Below are positions 8,745-16,893 of a stretch of DNA of 64,000 nt, in pieces. The stretch lies in NCBI GenBank assembly GCA_019058445.1, contig JAHPZA010000007.1:20129-84128 (forward strand), read 5' to 3'. Numbering within the stretch: the first letter of the stretch is position 1; the number at the start of each line of letters is the position of its first letter. A model generated the notes under the pieces. The model was given only the letters and a program-made list of their open reading frames with translations, was not told the DNA's origin and did no database searches. The position numbers and the translations under genes are program-made. Origin of the DNA: Promethearchaeota archaeon. Its GTDB lineage: Archaea; Asgardarchaeota; Lokiarchaeia; Sigyniarchaeales; SOKP01.

Positions 8745-9647
8745 TCATGAAAAGATCTCATTTTGTATCTTTAAGTGGTTGATAAGTTCTTTATAACGAT
8801 TGCGAATAGTGGCCTCAGTTACACCTGCCGCCAAAGAAATTTCTCTTTGTGTCCTACGTTCTCCTTCCTGCATAGCAGCAACATATAAAGCAGCGCCCGC
8901 AAGACCCGTAGGCGCTTTTCCTGCAGTGATACGAAATTTTTTCGCTAATTTTAATATTTCTGCTGCCCTATTTTGGGTACTTCCAGACAGGTTTAATTCT
9001 GCGCAAAATCGAGGTATAAAATTTATGGGAGAAGATACTTTGATGCTTATTCTTAGCTCATTTATAATCAATCTATAACAGCGAGCAATCTTTTTTTTAT
9101 CAACTGAAGCAAATTCAATAAAATCATCGAGCGTTTTAGGAATACTATTTATCCGGCAAGCGGCATATATAGAGGCAATTAGCATTGCTTCAATTGATCT
9201 GCCTCTTATAAGATTTTTATTAGCCATTTTTCGATAAATATGTGCTGAAGATTCTTTTATATCCTTAGATAAATTTAATTGAGAGGCAAATCTATCTAAT
9301 TCATTCATCGCATAAGCTAAGTTTCGATCAATAGACTTATTAGTTCTAGTTCTTACGTGCCATTTTCTTAATCGATATACTTCGGCTTTCATTTTAGGAC
9401 TAATAGATTTTCCAAAAGCATCCTTGTTTTTCCAACCTATCATAGTTGACAATCCTTTATCATGTAATGTGAGAGTTGTAGGGGCTCCGACTCTCACCTT
9501 ATTATTAGCCTCTTCTGCTGAAAATGCCCTCCATTCGGGACCGGAGTCAATGATCTTTTGAGTTAACACCAAACCACAGTCGTTACATATGATTTCGGCT
9601 CGTGAATTATCTAAAATTAAATTATTATTACCACATTCCGGACACAA
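8745..9647 (-). CDS. tfb: Transcription initiation factor B (TFB), copy 1
   Basis: Archaeal TFIIB homologue that bridges TBP-DNA and RNA polymerase. Seen: N-terminal zinc ribbon (CPEC ... CNDC), canonical B-reader/linker (GPEWRAFSAEE, RVGAPTTLTLHDKGLSTMIG), two cyclin folds, and the conserved APTGLAGAALY plus a helix-turn-helix near the C-terminus. The first standard start is a TTG just before CPEC; the frame stays open eight codons further to an ATT, giving an N-terminus more like the two other TFBs here. The true start is therefore uncertain by nine residues. It is the most canonical of the three TFBs in this window. Confidence 0.95.
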   Translation of the reverse strand: MCPECGNNNLILDNSRAEIICNDCGLVLTQKIIDSGPEWRAFSAEEANNKVRVGAPTTLTLHDKGLSTMIGWKNKDAFGKSISPKMKAEVYRLRKWHVRTRTNKSIDRNLAYAMNELDRFASQLNLSKDIKESSAHIYRKMANKNLIRGRSIEAMLIASIYAACRINSIPKTLDDFIEFASVDKKKIARCYRLIINELRISIKVSSPINFIPRFCAELNLSGSTQNRAAEILKLAKKFRITAGKAPTGLAGAALYVAAMQEGERRTQREISLAAGVTEATIRNRYKELINHLKIQNEIFS

Positions 9648-9991
9648 ATTTGTTATATCTTCCGACGTAATTTAACCAACCCTTTAAAATATCTTATCTC
9701 TAAGTTCTATAATTTTTTTTACATTTTTAAATGTTTGCGTTTTAACAATTGTTTGGTTAATAATGATATTAATTTTTTTTATTCCGTTTTCTATAAAATT
9801 TTAACTCTTTGATAGAATATTTTTGTCGGCTAATATAAGAAAAATTAAAAATTTTTATTCAACAGGTAGATTTTGAAAATTAAACCGATAAATTGATTTT
9901 TAAAAGCCTAATCTAAAATTCGTTGAATTTTTAAAGATATTAGAAAAGTTAATCGAAATATTTTAATAGGGGGTTTTTTTCATTTTAATTA
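9648..9991. other. Divergent intergenic region
   Basis: About 344 AT-rich bases between the divergently transcribed TFB and a zinc-finger gene. It contains the possible upstream start of the TFB (ATT at 9669-9671), promoter-like AT runs on both strands and a purine-rich AGGGGG at about 9966-9972 in front of the + strand gene. I see no RNA gene or long repeat in it. Confidence 0.5.
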
Positions 9992-10459
9992 ATGCGACAA
10001 ATTTATAAGTCACATGGAAAACACTGTTATCTCCGTTCTTTTAAGACTTCTTGTCCACGTTGTGGAGATGATGTTTTGTACTGGGAATGTACCCATGGAT
10101 GTAAGGTATTTTTCCAATATCCTCCATATGGGAGATTAATAAGACATATTTGTAAAAGATATGAAGGGAAGAGTCAAGCTTCTGGGAATAAATACCCGGT
10201 AATTGTAAAAAAACCAAAGGGTTTACTAGGAAAAGCCTCGCCTAGTTGTCCCGCTTGTGGAAAAATATTTAAAACAGAAGTGAATTTAAGGGAACATTTA
10301 AAACAACTAAAGAAATCTGATTATTTACATAAACTCTATTTTGGACAAGAGATAGTAATTGAAAATGAGAATGAGGTAAAAAATAAGATCCCAAATGAAA
10401 AAATAAGAATTCATTATAGACCTATTTTTGGGAGAATTAATGTAAAGAAGAAAAACTAA
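9992..10459 (+). CDS. Zinc-finger protein with C2H2-like motif
   Basis: A 155-residue basic protein with two zinc sites: an N-terminal CPRCGDDVLYWECTHGC and a C2H2-type CPACGKIFKTEVNLREHL followed by a late histidine. Between them is a lysine-rich segment. C2H2 fingers are uncommon in archaea other than in small regulators, so DNA or RNA binding is likely (inference). AGGGGG precedes the start by about 20 bases. No closer family is recognised. Confidence 0.65.
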   Translation: MRQIYKSHGKHCYLRSFKTSCPRCGDDVLYWECTHGCKVFFQYPPYGRLIRHICKRYEGKSQASGNKYPVIVKKPKGLLGKASPSCPACGKIFKTEVNLREHLKQLKKSDYLHKLYFGQEIVIENENEVKNKIPNEKIRIHYRPIFGRINVKKKN

Positions 10460-10587
10460 GTGTTTTTAAAACTATTGCTATCCATAAATTTTTATTAAAA
10501 TTTTTATAATTATATTTATAAAAAAGTTTAAATCTAAGATTTTTATTATTATTGATGTATAAAAATCGAAAATAAGGAAATGAAAAA

Positions 10588-11193
10588 ATGCCAGTAGATC
10601 CCGCAACTGCTGTTTATAATTTAATGCAAGCAGATCCTCATATTATTGCCGCAACGGTTATTTCAGGCTCAAATGAAATAATTTATACAACAGATAACTG
10701 GGATATAAGTGCGGATATAGGCAGAGTCATTTCAAGTTGGGTTGCTCAGAATGCTCAATTTATAATGGTCTCTGGAGTAAAGTATTCTATGCTACAATGT
10801 GAACCGGAAAGACTCGTTGCTACCTCTATCCGTGGTGAGGGAAGTATTGTAGCTGCAAAAGATGATGAGCATAAATTAATTGCTTATCTTGAACCGGATG
10901 GATATGCCCCTGGAGCTGCTATGGATGTACAGAGAACGATTACTTCAATGAGTTCTAGATCGCACTATATGGGAGATGATGCTCAATTAGGTAAAAGTAT
11001 GCCTGCTGCAGCTTCGGCATCTCCAAGCATAGATCCTCAATTAAAAGGGGAAATTGAAGCATTTTTAGAATGGATCAAAGATACTGATGGACTTTCGGGC
11101 TATATAAATTATTATTTGCAGCAAAATAATGCCCAAATAATATCTGAGCTCTCAAAAATTTATAGTGAGTTAAGGCAGATTTTTGGAGTTTAA
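10588..11193 (+). CDS. Conserved protein with roadblock/profilin-like N-terminal fold
   Basis: A 201-residue acidic protein. Residues about 10-110 alternate helix and strand in the pattern of roadblock/LC7 proteins (AATVISGSNEIIYTTDNW, then a helix, then VATSIRGEGSIVAAKDDEHKLIAYL). The following linker is rich in Ala, Ser and Met, and the C-terminus is an amphipathic helical segment. A roadblock-like or related profilin-type fold is my inference from the pattern; no signature residue proves it. A TATA-like stretch lies at about 10510-10525. It is monocistronic. Confidence 0.45.
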   Translation: MPVDPATAVYNLMQADPHIIAATVISGSNEIIYTTDNWDISADIGRVISSWVAQNAQFIMVSGVKYSMLQCEPERLVATSIRGEGSIVAAKDDEHKLIAYLEPDGYAPGAAMDVQRTITSMSSRSHYMGDDAQLGKSMPAAASASPSIDPQLKGEIEAFLEWIKDTDGLSGYINYYLQQNNAQIISELSKIYSELRQIFGV

Positions 11194-11439
11194 CTTTTTT
11201 CTTAATTTTATGAAGTTGATATCAATTTAAGACTAGTGTAATTTTGAAGAACCAATGATATATAAGTTCAATTAAGCTTTTAATTCCTCTTTGTTAATAG
11301 GTAATGCTGTTAGGATTCAAATATTTTATTCATTACTTTGATGCCCGAAAATAACAATTATTAAATAAAATTTTTTCATTTTTTATTAAATCTTCAATTA
11401 TATCGATAAGTTTAAAATTTTATTAGCATTTTTGACCAT

Positions 11440-12516
11440 ATGGAAGTTGGCGTTATAGCTGCAAGTGGTTATGCCGGTGGAGAGGCTGTTAGGTTACTAA
11501 GTTATCATCCTAATGTGGACTTAACATACATAACCTCTCGGAAACTAATCTCTAAATATTTTCATTCAATTTATCCAAATTTTCGAAAAATCTCTAATCT
11601 GAAATTTGAGGAATATAATGTTGAAAAGGCAAAAGAAAAATGTGATATTGTATTTTTAGCGGTTCCTCATGGAGTTTCACAAGATATGGTTCCTGGATTA
11701 TTAGAAGCAGGGTTAAAAGTAATAGATTTAAGTGCGGATTTTCGCTTAAAAGATAAAACAATTTATCAACACTATTATAAAAAGGAACATTCTCATCCTG
11801 AACTCTTAGATAACGCAGTCTATGGCTTACCTGAATTACATCGTGAAGAGATTAAAAATGCAAATTTAATAGCAGTGGCAGGATGTCATGCTTCAAGCGC
11901 TATTTATGGTCTATATCCCTTAGTTAATGAGAATTTAATTGAAGTAAGTAATATTATAGTTGATTCGAAAACCGGATCTTCTGGCTCTGGCGCAGGCTTT
12001 AATGAATCAACTCACCATCCGATTAGAGCTAATAGCATTCGACCATATAAGATGACCGGCCATAGACATACTGCAGAAATAGAACAAGAATTAACATGTA
12101 TTCTTCAAAAAAATAAAAAACTAAATCAACAAGTTAAAGTGGGATTTTCTGCACATGGCGTCAATTTAGTACGAGGAATCTTGTCTACGTCCCATGTTTT
12201 TTTTAATGAAACACAAGAAATTGATGAGAAAATATTATTTAAAGCATATAGGATGGCGTATGATAAAGAACCATTTATACGATTAATTAATCAAAAAATA
12301 GGAACTTTTAGATTACCCGATCCAAAACTAATTAGCGGAACGAACTATTCAGATGTAGGGTTCCAAATTGATAAGAGAATGAATCGAATAGTAGTTTTAT
12401 GTACACTTGATAATTTAGTTAAAGGAACTGCTGGAAATGCTGTTCAATGCATGAATATAATGTGTGGGTTCCCCGAACGTTCCGGACTTGAATTTCCGGG
12501 ATTTTTCCCGTTATAA
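11440..12516 (+). CDS. argC: N-acetyl-gamma-glutamyl-phosphate reductase / LysY-type reductase
   Basis: NADPH-dependent reductase of the ArgC/LysY family. Seen: Rossmann motif ASGYAGGEAVRLL, the catalytic-cysteine region VAGCHASSAIYGLYPL, the HPIRANSIRPY block and GHRHTAEIEQEL. In archaea this family acts on LysW-bound glutamyl- or aminoadipyl-phosphate; which substrate is used here cannot be decided because no LysW, LysX or LysZ gene is in the window. The 358 residues are full length. The ATG is preceded by an AT-rich TATA-like stretch within 40 bases. Confidence 0.9.
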   Translation: MEVGVIAASGYAGGEAVRLLSYHPNVDLTYITSRKLISKYFHSIYPNFRKISNLKFEEYNVEKAKEKCDIVFLAVPHGVSQDMVPGLLEAGLKVIDLSADFRLKDKTIYQHYYKKEHSHPELLDNAVYGLPELHREEIKNANLIAVAGCHASSAIYGLYPLVNENLIEVSNIIVDSKTGSSGSGAGFNESTHHPIRANSIRPYKMTGHRHTAEIEQELTCILQKNKKLNQQVKVGFSAHGVNLVRGILSTSHVFFNETQEIDEKILFKAYRMAYDKEPFIRLINQKIGTFRLPDPKLISGTNYSDVGFQIDKRMNRIVVLCTLDNLVKGTAGNAVQCMNIMCGFPERSGLEFPGFFPL

Positions 12517-12584
12517 CTGTTAAAGTTATTCTTATCTTCCCTTAATGTTAACCCTTAAATTTTATATCATTGAAGTAAGATCCC

Positions 12585-12803
12585 TTACGAGAGAAAAAAG
12601 CTCATCAGTATAACAATTAATATTGGAATTAGACATAACAAACCAACACATCCCACGAAACTATTTCTCCATTTTACATAATGATTTGGGTCCAAAATTA
12701 TACCACAATTAGGACATTGCTTGAGTGTAGGATTATTAATTTCTGTATTGCAATTATAACATTCAAAGATATCACTTTGATCATTAGGTTTTAGATTTGA
12801 CAT
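12585..12803 (-). CDS. Tail-anchored zinc-ribbon membrane protein
   Basis: 72 residues: a zinc ribbon (CYNCNTEINN ... CPNCG) followed after a short linker by one C-terminal hydrophobic helix (VGCVGLLCLIPILIVILMSF). The topology suggests a tail-anchored protein with its ribbon in the cytosol. Small ribbon-plus-TM proteins recur in this window. Function unknown. Confidence 0.6.
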   Translation of the reverse strand: MSNLKPNDQSDIFECYNCNTEINNPTLKQCPNCGIILDPNHYVKWRNSFVGCVGLLCLIPILIVILMSFFLS

Positions 12804-12911
12804 ATAACAAGAATTCCTAAACTTGATATTTTGGAGTTTATTATTATACTATAATACTTAAATAAAATATAATTTTAAAAGAATTGCTAAAAATAGGTAT
12901 GAAAATTTAAA

Positions 12912-13715
12912 ATGTCCGGATACATCGGTAAAAGTATTAGAATGGAAAGAATTATGAATAGGGAAAACGGAAAAGCAATTATCATCCCAATGGATCATGG
13001 ATTAACCGTTGGACCCATCAAGGGAATTGAAAATAATTTGGGGGAATTAGTGAATAAGGTTGCCTTAGGTGGGGCGAATGCTGTATTAGGTCATATAGGA
13101 ATTCCATTATATGCGCACAGAGGGTATGGTCCTGATATCGGGTTGATATTACATCTCTCAGGATCAACCTCATTAAGTCCAATGTCAAATTATAAAGTGT
13201 TAGTAAATAATGTATTAGAGGCCGTTAAATTAGGGGCTGATGGAGTTTCGCTCCATATTAACATAGGGACTCAAGCTGATCCAGAGATGCTTGAAACTCT
13301 AGGCAGCGTTTCAAGAGAATGCAGGGAATATGGAATGCCTCTCTTGGCGATGATGTATCCTAGAGGCGAAAATATAAAGGATGAATATGATGTTCAAGTT
13401 GTAAAGATTGCTGCGAGGGTTGCTGCCGAATTAGGTGCCGATATTGTAAAAACAAATTGGACGGGAGATCCAGATTCCTTTAAAGAGGTGGTTAAGGGAT
13501 GCATGGCTCCGGTTATCATCGCAGGAGGAGAAAAGGCAGGAATAAGAGGGATATTAGAAATCACAAAGCAATCAATAGAAGTAGGTGGTGCTGGCGTAGC
13601 GTATGGCAGAAACGTTTTTCAAGCCGAAGATCCTACAAAAGTGGTAAAAGCCTTGTATTTAATTGTAAATAAAAATTATGAGGTAGATGAGGCCTATAGA
13701 GAAGCAAAGCTTTAA
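12912..13715 (+). CDS. 2-amino-3,7-dideoxy-D-threo-hept-6-ulosonate synthase (DhnA/class I aldolase family)
   Basis: DhnA-type class I aldolase matching archaeal ADH synthase (AroA-prime), first enzyme of the alternative dehydroquinate/shikimate pathway. Seen: [12 protein letters not shown], the Schiff-base lysine in [12 protein letters not shown], and phosphate-binding IIAGGEKAG and [13 protein letters not shown]. The 267 residues match the family. A fructose-bisphosphate aldolase role is the alternative, but the MDHGLTVGP start favours ADH synthase, and a class II FBA exists at 37 kb. Followed by a ten-T run. Confidence 0.85.
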   Translation: MSGYIGKSIRMERIMNRENGKAIIIPMDHGLTVGPIKGIENNLGELVNKVALGGANAVLGHIGIPLYAHRGYGPDIGLILHLSGSTSLSPMSNYKVLVNNVLEAVKLGADGVSLHINIGTQADPEMLETLGSVSRECREYGMPLLAMMYPRGENIKDEYDVQVVKIAARVAAELGADIVKTNWTGDPDSFKEVVKGCMAPVIIAGGEKAGIRGILEITKQSIEVGGAGVAYGRNVFQAEDPTKVVKALYLIVNKNYEVDEAYREAKL

Positions 13716-13725
13716 TTTTTTTTTT
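13716..13725 (+). terminator. Poly-T transcription terminator
   Basis: Ten consecutive T directly after the stop of the ADH synthase gene, with no stem; archaeal RNA polymerase terminates at such U-tracts. Confidence 0.5.
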
Positions 13726-13761
13726 AGTTTAGTTAATTAAATAAAAAATCTCATCAGAATA

Positions 13762-14124
13762 ATGATACCCCTAGTAAAAAAAGATATTTTAATTGAGAAT
13801 TTAAAAATTTATCTGGTCTTATTTAAGTTACATAATAGTTTCCTCTTGTTAATTTCTGATCAAAAAGAGATGGGCCTTGGAAATGTGACTCTGGGAAGCC
13901 CTCCATTGACCGAGGGATTAAAATCAATTTCAGCATCTTATAACTTATTCGGTGTTGATAAAAAATTATTAAGTACCATAATTTCTGAGAAAGCGTCTCA
14001 TATTTTGAAAAAACCCGTTTTATTACTCCTTTTCTTAAGAGATAAAATAAAAGAGGAAGAAATTGCAAAATCCCTTTTGAATTTTTTAATTGAAATTTTG
14101 ACAGAAATAGTTGAAAAAGATTAA
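13762..14124 (+). CDS. PAC3/PAC4-like proteasome assembly chaperone candidate
   Basis: 120-residue protein with a small alpha/beta pattern: strands around FKLHNSFLLLISDQ, then GLGNVTLGSPP, a central SASYNLFGVD, a helix (KLLSTIISEKASHIL) and a strand (KKPVLLLLFL). This order resembles the PSMG4/PAC4 family (strand, 'nlslA-p' segment, 'st-llG-d' segment, helix over the active-site-like groove, final strand). The assignment is by pattern only. With the PAC2 homologue at 7.5 kb it would give this organism two chaperone types. It directly precedes the tRNA cluster. Confidence 0.45.
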   Translation: MIPLVKKDILIENLKIYLVLFKLHNSFLLLISDQKEMGLGNVTLGSPPLTEGLKSISASYNLFGVDKKLLSTIISEKASHILKKPVLLLLFLRDKIKEEEIAKSLLNFLIEILTEIVEKD

Positions 14125-14136
14125 AATTAGAGAATT

Positions 14137-14147
14137 ATTATATAAAC
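14137..14147 (+). promoter_or_regulatory. Candidate TATA box for tRNA cluster
   Basis: TATTATATAAA lies about 46-56 bases upstream of the first tRNA of the cluster, just after the PAC4-like gene stop. Position and composition suit an archaeal TATA box. Confidence 0.35.
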
Positions 14148-14192
14148 ATATAATATTCCGAGATCGCTGGTTAATAGTTAAAATCTCTTCAA

Positions 14193-14352
14193 GCAGGGAT
14201 AACCAAGCCTGGTCAACGGTGCCGGACTCTATTGAGATTTATTCTCATAAGCTGGACTCAAGATCTTTAAAAATTAATTTCCGTTGATATACCAACTCTG
14301 ATGAGATATCCGGTCTCATAGGAGTACGTGGGTTCGAATCCCACTCCCTGCA
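14193..14352 (+). tRNA. tRNA-Leu (CAA), two introns
   Basis: Acceptor GCAGGGA (14193-14199) pairs with TCCCTGC (14345-14351), discriminator A. The T arm is GTGGG-TTCGAAT-CCCAC and the long variable arm is of Leu type. Two insertions interrupt it. Intron 2 is 14263-14307 (45 nt) at canonical position 37/38, after anticodon CAA (14259-14261) and G37. Intron 1 is 30 nt, either 14221-14250 (position 25/26) or 14229-14258 (33/34): an imperfect direct repeat GCCGGACT / GCTGGACT makes the two choices almost equivalent. Removing both gives an 85-nt class II tRNA. Confidence 0.88.
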
Positions 14353-14358
14353 TCTAAT

Positions 14359-14476
14359 GCGGGAATTGCCAAGTCTGGTTAATGGTGTTTTCGAGCTTTT
14401 TCGAAAGCCGACTTGAGGCGCTGGACTTAGAATCCAGTCTTGTAGAAGTTCGGGGGTTCAAATCCCTCTTCCCGCA
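14359..14476 (+). tRNA. tRNA-Leu (TAG), one D-arm intron
   Basis: Acceptor GCGGGAA / TTCCCGC with discriminator A; anticodon TAG at 14428-14430 in stem CTGGA/TCCAG; class II variable arm; T arm GGGGG-TTCAAAT-CCCTC. About 33 extra bases (14386-14418) sit between the 3' strand of the D stem and base 25/26 and must be removed to close the D stem. The insert holds a small TTTCGA/TCGAAA hairpin. The spliced length of 85 nt equals that of the neighbouring tRNA-Leu, from which it is separated by only six bases. Confidence 0.88.
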
Positions 14477-14648
14477 TAAAAATATTAAAAATGATGAGGG
14501 TAATTATTTTCTTGTTTGAAACTCATAATGGAAAATTTTTAATTTCTTAATTGATTTAAACATCTACCTAGCAAACTAGTTAATTATGATTTTTTTAAAG
14601 GAAAAACCTTAGTTAACTATCATTCTAAAATTTGCTGGTATTTACACA

Positions 14649-14753
14649 GCTCTCGTAGTGTAGCTCGGCCAAAGTCTCCTTGATTCCAAAGGTGACAGCG
14701 AGGCATGCTAGGCTTTCACCCTGGTGACCCGGGTTCAAATCCCGGCGAGAGCA
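14649..14753 (+). tRNA. tRNA-Glu (TTC), one D-arm intron
   Basis: Acceptor GCTCTCG / CGAGAGC with discriminator A, Glu-type GTAGTGTAG D arm, anticodon TTC at 14715-14717 in stem CTAGG/CCTGG, T arm CCGGG-TTCAAAT-CCCGG. A 30-nt insert (about 14674-14703) splits the D loop from the 3' D strand CAT. Spliced length is 75 nt. The intron position matches that in tRNA-Glu(CTC) at 57.8 kb. Confidence 0.88.
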
Positions 14754-14789
14754 TCCAACGCTTTATGCGTTTATGCATTGGAAAACCAA

Positions 14790-14956
14790 GCCTCCGTAGC
14801 TCAGTTAGGTAGAGCACTGAGTATTAATCATGCTCAGCCCGCCCAAAGCACCCGGCTTTCATAATTGATTACCAGTATGACCGGAAGTTAACCGGGCGGT
14901 CGCATGTTCGATCCATTAGTGATTCGAATTCCGATTCGCTGGATAAGCCGGGGGCG
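14790..14956 (+). tRNA. tRNA-Asn (GTT), three introns
   Basis: Acceptor GCCTCCG (14790-14796) pairs with CGGGGGC (14949-14955), discriminator G. Removing 14816-14849 (34 nt, position 25/26), 14858-14886 (29 nt, next to the anticodon, 33/34) and 14917-14946 (30 nt, T stem 63/64) leaves exactly 74 nt with stems GCTC/GAGC, CCCGG/CCGGG and GCATG/CATGC, the T loop TTCGATC, and anticodon GTT at 14887-14889. The result is a textbook archaeal tRNA-Asn. Reading the anticodon loop as TTC with an intron at 37/38 would give Glu, but the body is Asn-like and Glu is already present. Confidence 0.86.
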
Positions 14957-15128
14957 TACTTTATTCCCTATTGCTTTTTATTTTAAAAATTTGATCTTTC
15001 CTGCACGACCATCATTTTTTCTTTATATATTTTCAAAATATTCAACAATAAATTTTCTACTTAAAAATAGCATAATAACCATTTCAATCGTAAATTTAGA
15101 GATTAATTCGATATTAATAGGTGATTCA

Positions 15129-15467
15129 ATGGAAGGAGGAAAGAAAGGATATATAGTACTCTGGATATTCATGGGAATAATTTTATTTATAACTATACTT
15201 TATCCCATTTTTGGCATAAATTTAAAATATCAGATTGGAACTGCTATAAGCACAACGCTTATAAAATTAGGAAGCATTTTGATTATGGTAGGGACTATAA
15301 TCCTTATTTTAGGCTTTATTATGTTATTTATCTCTGGGACAGGTTCAGGAGCGTTAAAACCAATGTTAATCGGGTTCTTTTTAATAGTTCTGGGAGTAAT
15401 ACTTATTGATCCGATGGGTACAAGCTATTTCACTCAAGGCAGAGAGGCCCCGAAAGGATATCATTAA
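15129..15467 (+). CDS. Small membrane protein, three TM segments
   Basis: 112 residues starting MEGGKKGYIVLWIF, with three hydrophobic helices (about 8-26, 42-72 and 78-96) and a short charged tail. The open frame extends upstream into the tRNA-Asn gene; I chose the ATG at 15129 because the upstream part is not protein-like and overlaps the tRNA. Family not recognised. Confidence 0.6.
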   Translation: MEGGKKGYIVLWIFMGIILFITILYPIFGINLKYQIGTAISTTLIKLGSILIMVGTIILILGFIMLFISGTGSGALKPMLIGFFLIVLGVILIDPMGTSYFTQGREAPKGYH

Positions 15468-15564
15468 TATTAATTAGAATTATGTTAATTCTGCCTTGAA
15501 TAAAAAATAACATAGTGTTTTTTAGAGATAAAAGTCAAATTCCCACATAAAAAATTCAACAAAT

Positions 15565-15798
15565 TCATACTCTAAAATATCTTAAACCGGTATATAATCC
15601 TGTCATCCACACAAGCATTATACCCGAAACAATAAGTAAAACAGCGTAGCGTTTTGCAAAACGTCCTCCAATAATCAACAATACAAATCCAGCAATAAGG
15701 CCCAAAAAACCTAATAGTGAAGCAAAAGCAATTAAAAATTGAATTGCATCCGCTACTCTTGAAAAATACCCTGTGTAAATCATTTTAAATTTCCTCAT
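15565..15798 (-). CDS. Small membrane protein, two TM segments
   Basis: 77 residues with two adjacent hydrophobic helices (about 15-45 and 50-70) and positively charged ends. It is convergent with the preceding membrane protein. No known family; a real gene is supported by the clean hydrophobic pattern. Confidence 0.55.
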   Translation of the reverse strand: MRKFKMIYTGYFSRVADAIQFLIAFASLLGFLGLIAGFVLLIIGGRFAKRYAVLLIVSGIMLVWMTGLYTGLRYFRV

Positions 15799-15902
15799 AT
15801 TTTAGGGACGCGAAGTATTGTACTTAAGAAGAAGTTAAGTTGAATATATTTAAAAGAAAAATATTGATCTCTTTTAAGTGATATTTCAAACTAATCTGCT
15901 AT

Positions 15903-16700
15903 CTAGTAATATTCGGATAACTTATTATTAACTTTCTCATGAATTTCTCTACAAATATCGGTTTTAATTTCATCTGGCACATATTGCATATAAGATTCTA
16001 CTGTGTGGTTAATAATGGGCTTAATACTGGCCATAAATTTTTCAATTTTGACTTCCTTTGCGAGATATAGTTTTTCGTAAGTATTTATATAGGACCTATT
16101 TAATGTTTTTAGCCAAGTCTGCCCTATAGATTCCAGATTTTTTCTAATTTGAATTGATTTTTTATCATTATAATTTTCAAACACCCAATCATATTTTTCA
16201 AAAACCTCACTAAAATGATCTAAAATGTAGTCCTGAATTCTTAAACTCAAATCGGTATTCGCATTCAAAAAGACGATAATCATGTAATTTTTATCTTGAA
16301 AAAATATTTTTATTTTTATGTTAGTACCGCCAATTCCAACATGCCGCAGATTTTCAATTTTTACATTTTCAGCAAATCCAATCAACGAGCTAAGATACAT
16401 TGAGATAAAATCTGAAAGATCATCCTGATCTTGATTTAAATATTTTTCAATTGGACCAAATCTATTTCTACTATTTCCATCATATTCATATGTTAGTATT
16501 GAGATTCCAGCTTTATTAGATAGTATAATACCGATAATTGGGGGGATTTGATTAAAGTTAAATAAAGATAAAAATGCTCTCCTTGAATTGAGTTCACTTC
16601 CAATAAGAAATTTGTCGTAATCATAAGGAATATTAGAACTATTATCAATAACTGGCAAGTTATTTAGAGGTTTTTCAAACTTATGATCTAATGCTCTCAT
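15903..16700 (-). CDS. Longin-domain-like protein
   Basis: 265 residues. About 50-165 follow the longin/roadblock strand-helix order: PPIIGIILSNKAGISILTYEYD, a helix with FISMYLSSLIGFAENV, strands VGIGGTNIKIKIFF and KNYMIIVFLNANTDLS, then a helix ending HFSEVFEKYDW. The closing strand plus helix is typical of longin domains. A charged helical C-terminus follows. Longin domains in eukaryotes sit on vesicle-trafficking proteins and are common in Asgard genomes. The assignment is from pattern, not from a single diagnostic motif. Confidence 0.5.
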   Translation of the reverse strand: MRALDHKFEKPLNNLPVIDNSSNIPYDYDKFLIGSELNSRRAFLSLFNFNQIPPIIGIILSNKAGISILTYEYDGNSRNRFGPIEKYLNQDQDDLSDFISMYLSSLIGFAENVKIENLRHVGIGGTNIKIKIFFQDKNYMIIVFLNANTDLSLRIQDYILDHFSEVFEKYDWVFENYNDKKSIQIRKNLESIGQTWLKTLNRSYINTYEKLYLAKEVKIEKFMASIKPIINHTVESYMQYVPDEIKTDICREIHEKVNNKLSEYY

Positions 16701-16893
16701 TGTTGATTAATATAAAATACAAAATTCGCTTATAAGAAGAATAGACAGAAAGTTTTGTAATTTGAAAATCCTATAATTTTTTCGTGAAATGCGGGTTTCA
16801 TGAAGATTTATATATATCCCGATATTACCAATTTAAATTATTTTTGTATGAAGAGTCTTTTTTTTTTAAATATCTTGGATTTAACAATGATTA

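Noticed and set aside
12585..12803. LysW-type carrier protein next to ArgC/LysY
   Set aside because: The protein has a zinc ribbon but ends in a membrane helix, not in the acidic EDWGE tail of LysW.
14858..14889. Reading the fourth clustered tRNA as tRNA-Glu with a canonical 37/38 intron
   Set aside because: That choice also folds the anticodon arm, but the rest of the body (GCTC/GAGC D arm, CCCGG stem, GCATG T arm) is typical of archaeal tRNA-Asn, and Glu(UUC) is already present next door.
14904..15128. Upstream part of the small membrane protein frame
   Set aside because: It overlaps the tRNA-Asn gene and reads like translated non-coding DNA; the ATG at 15129 begins the protein-like part.
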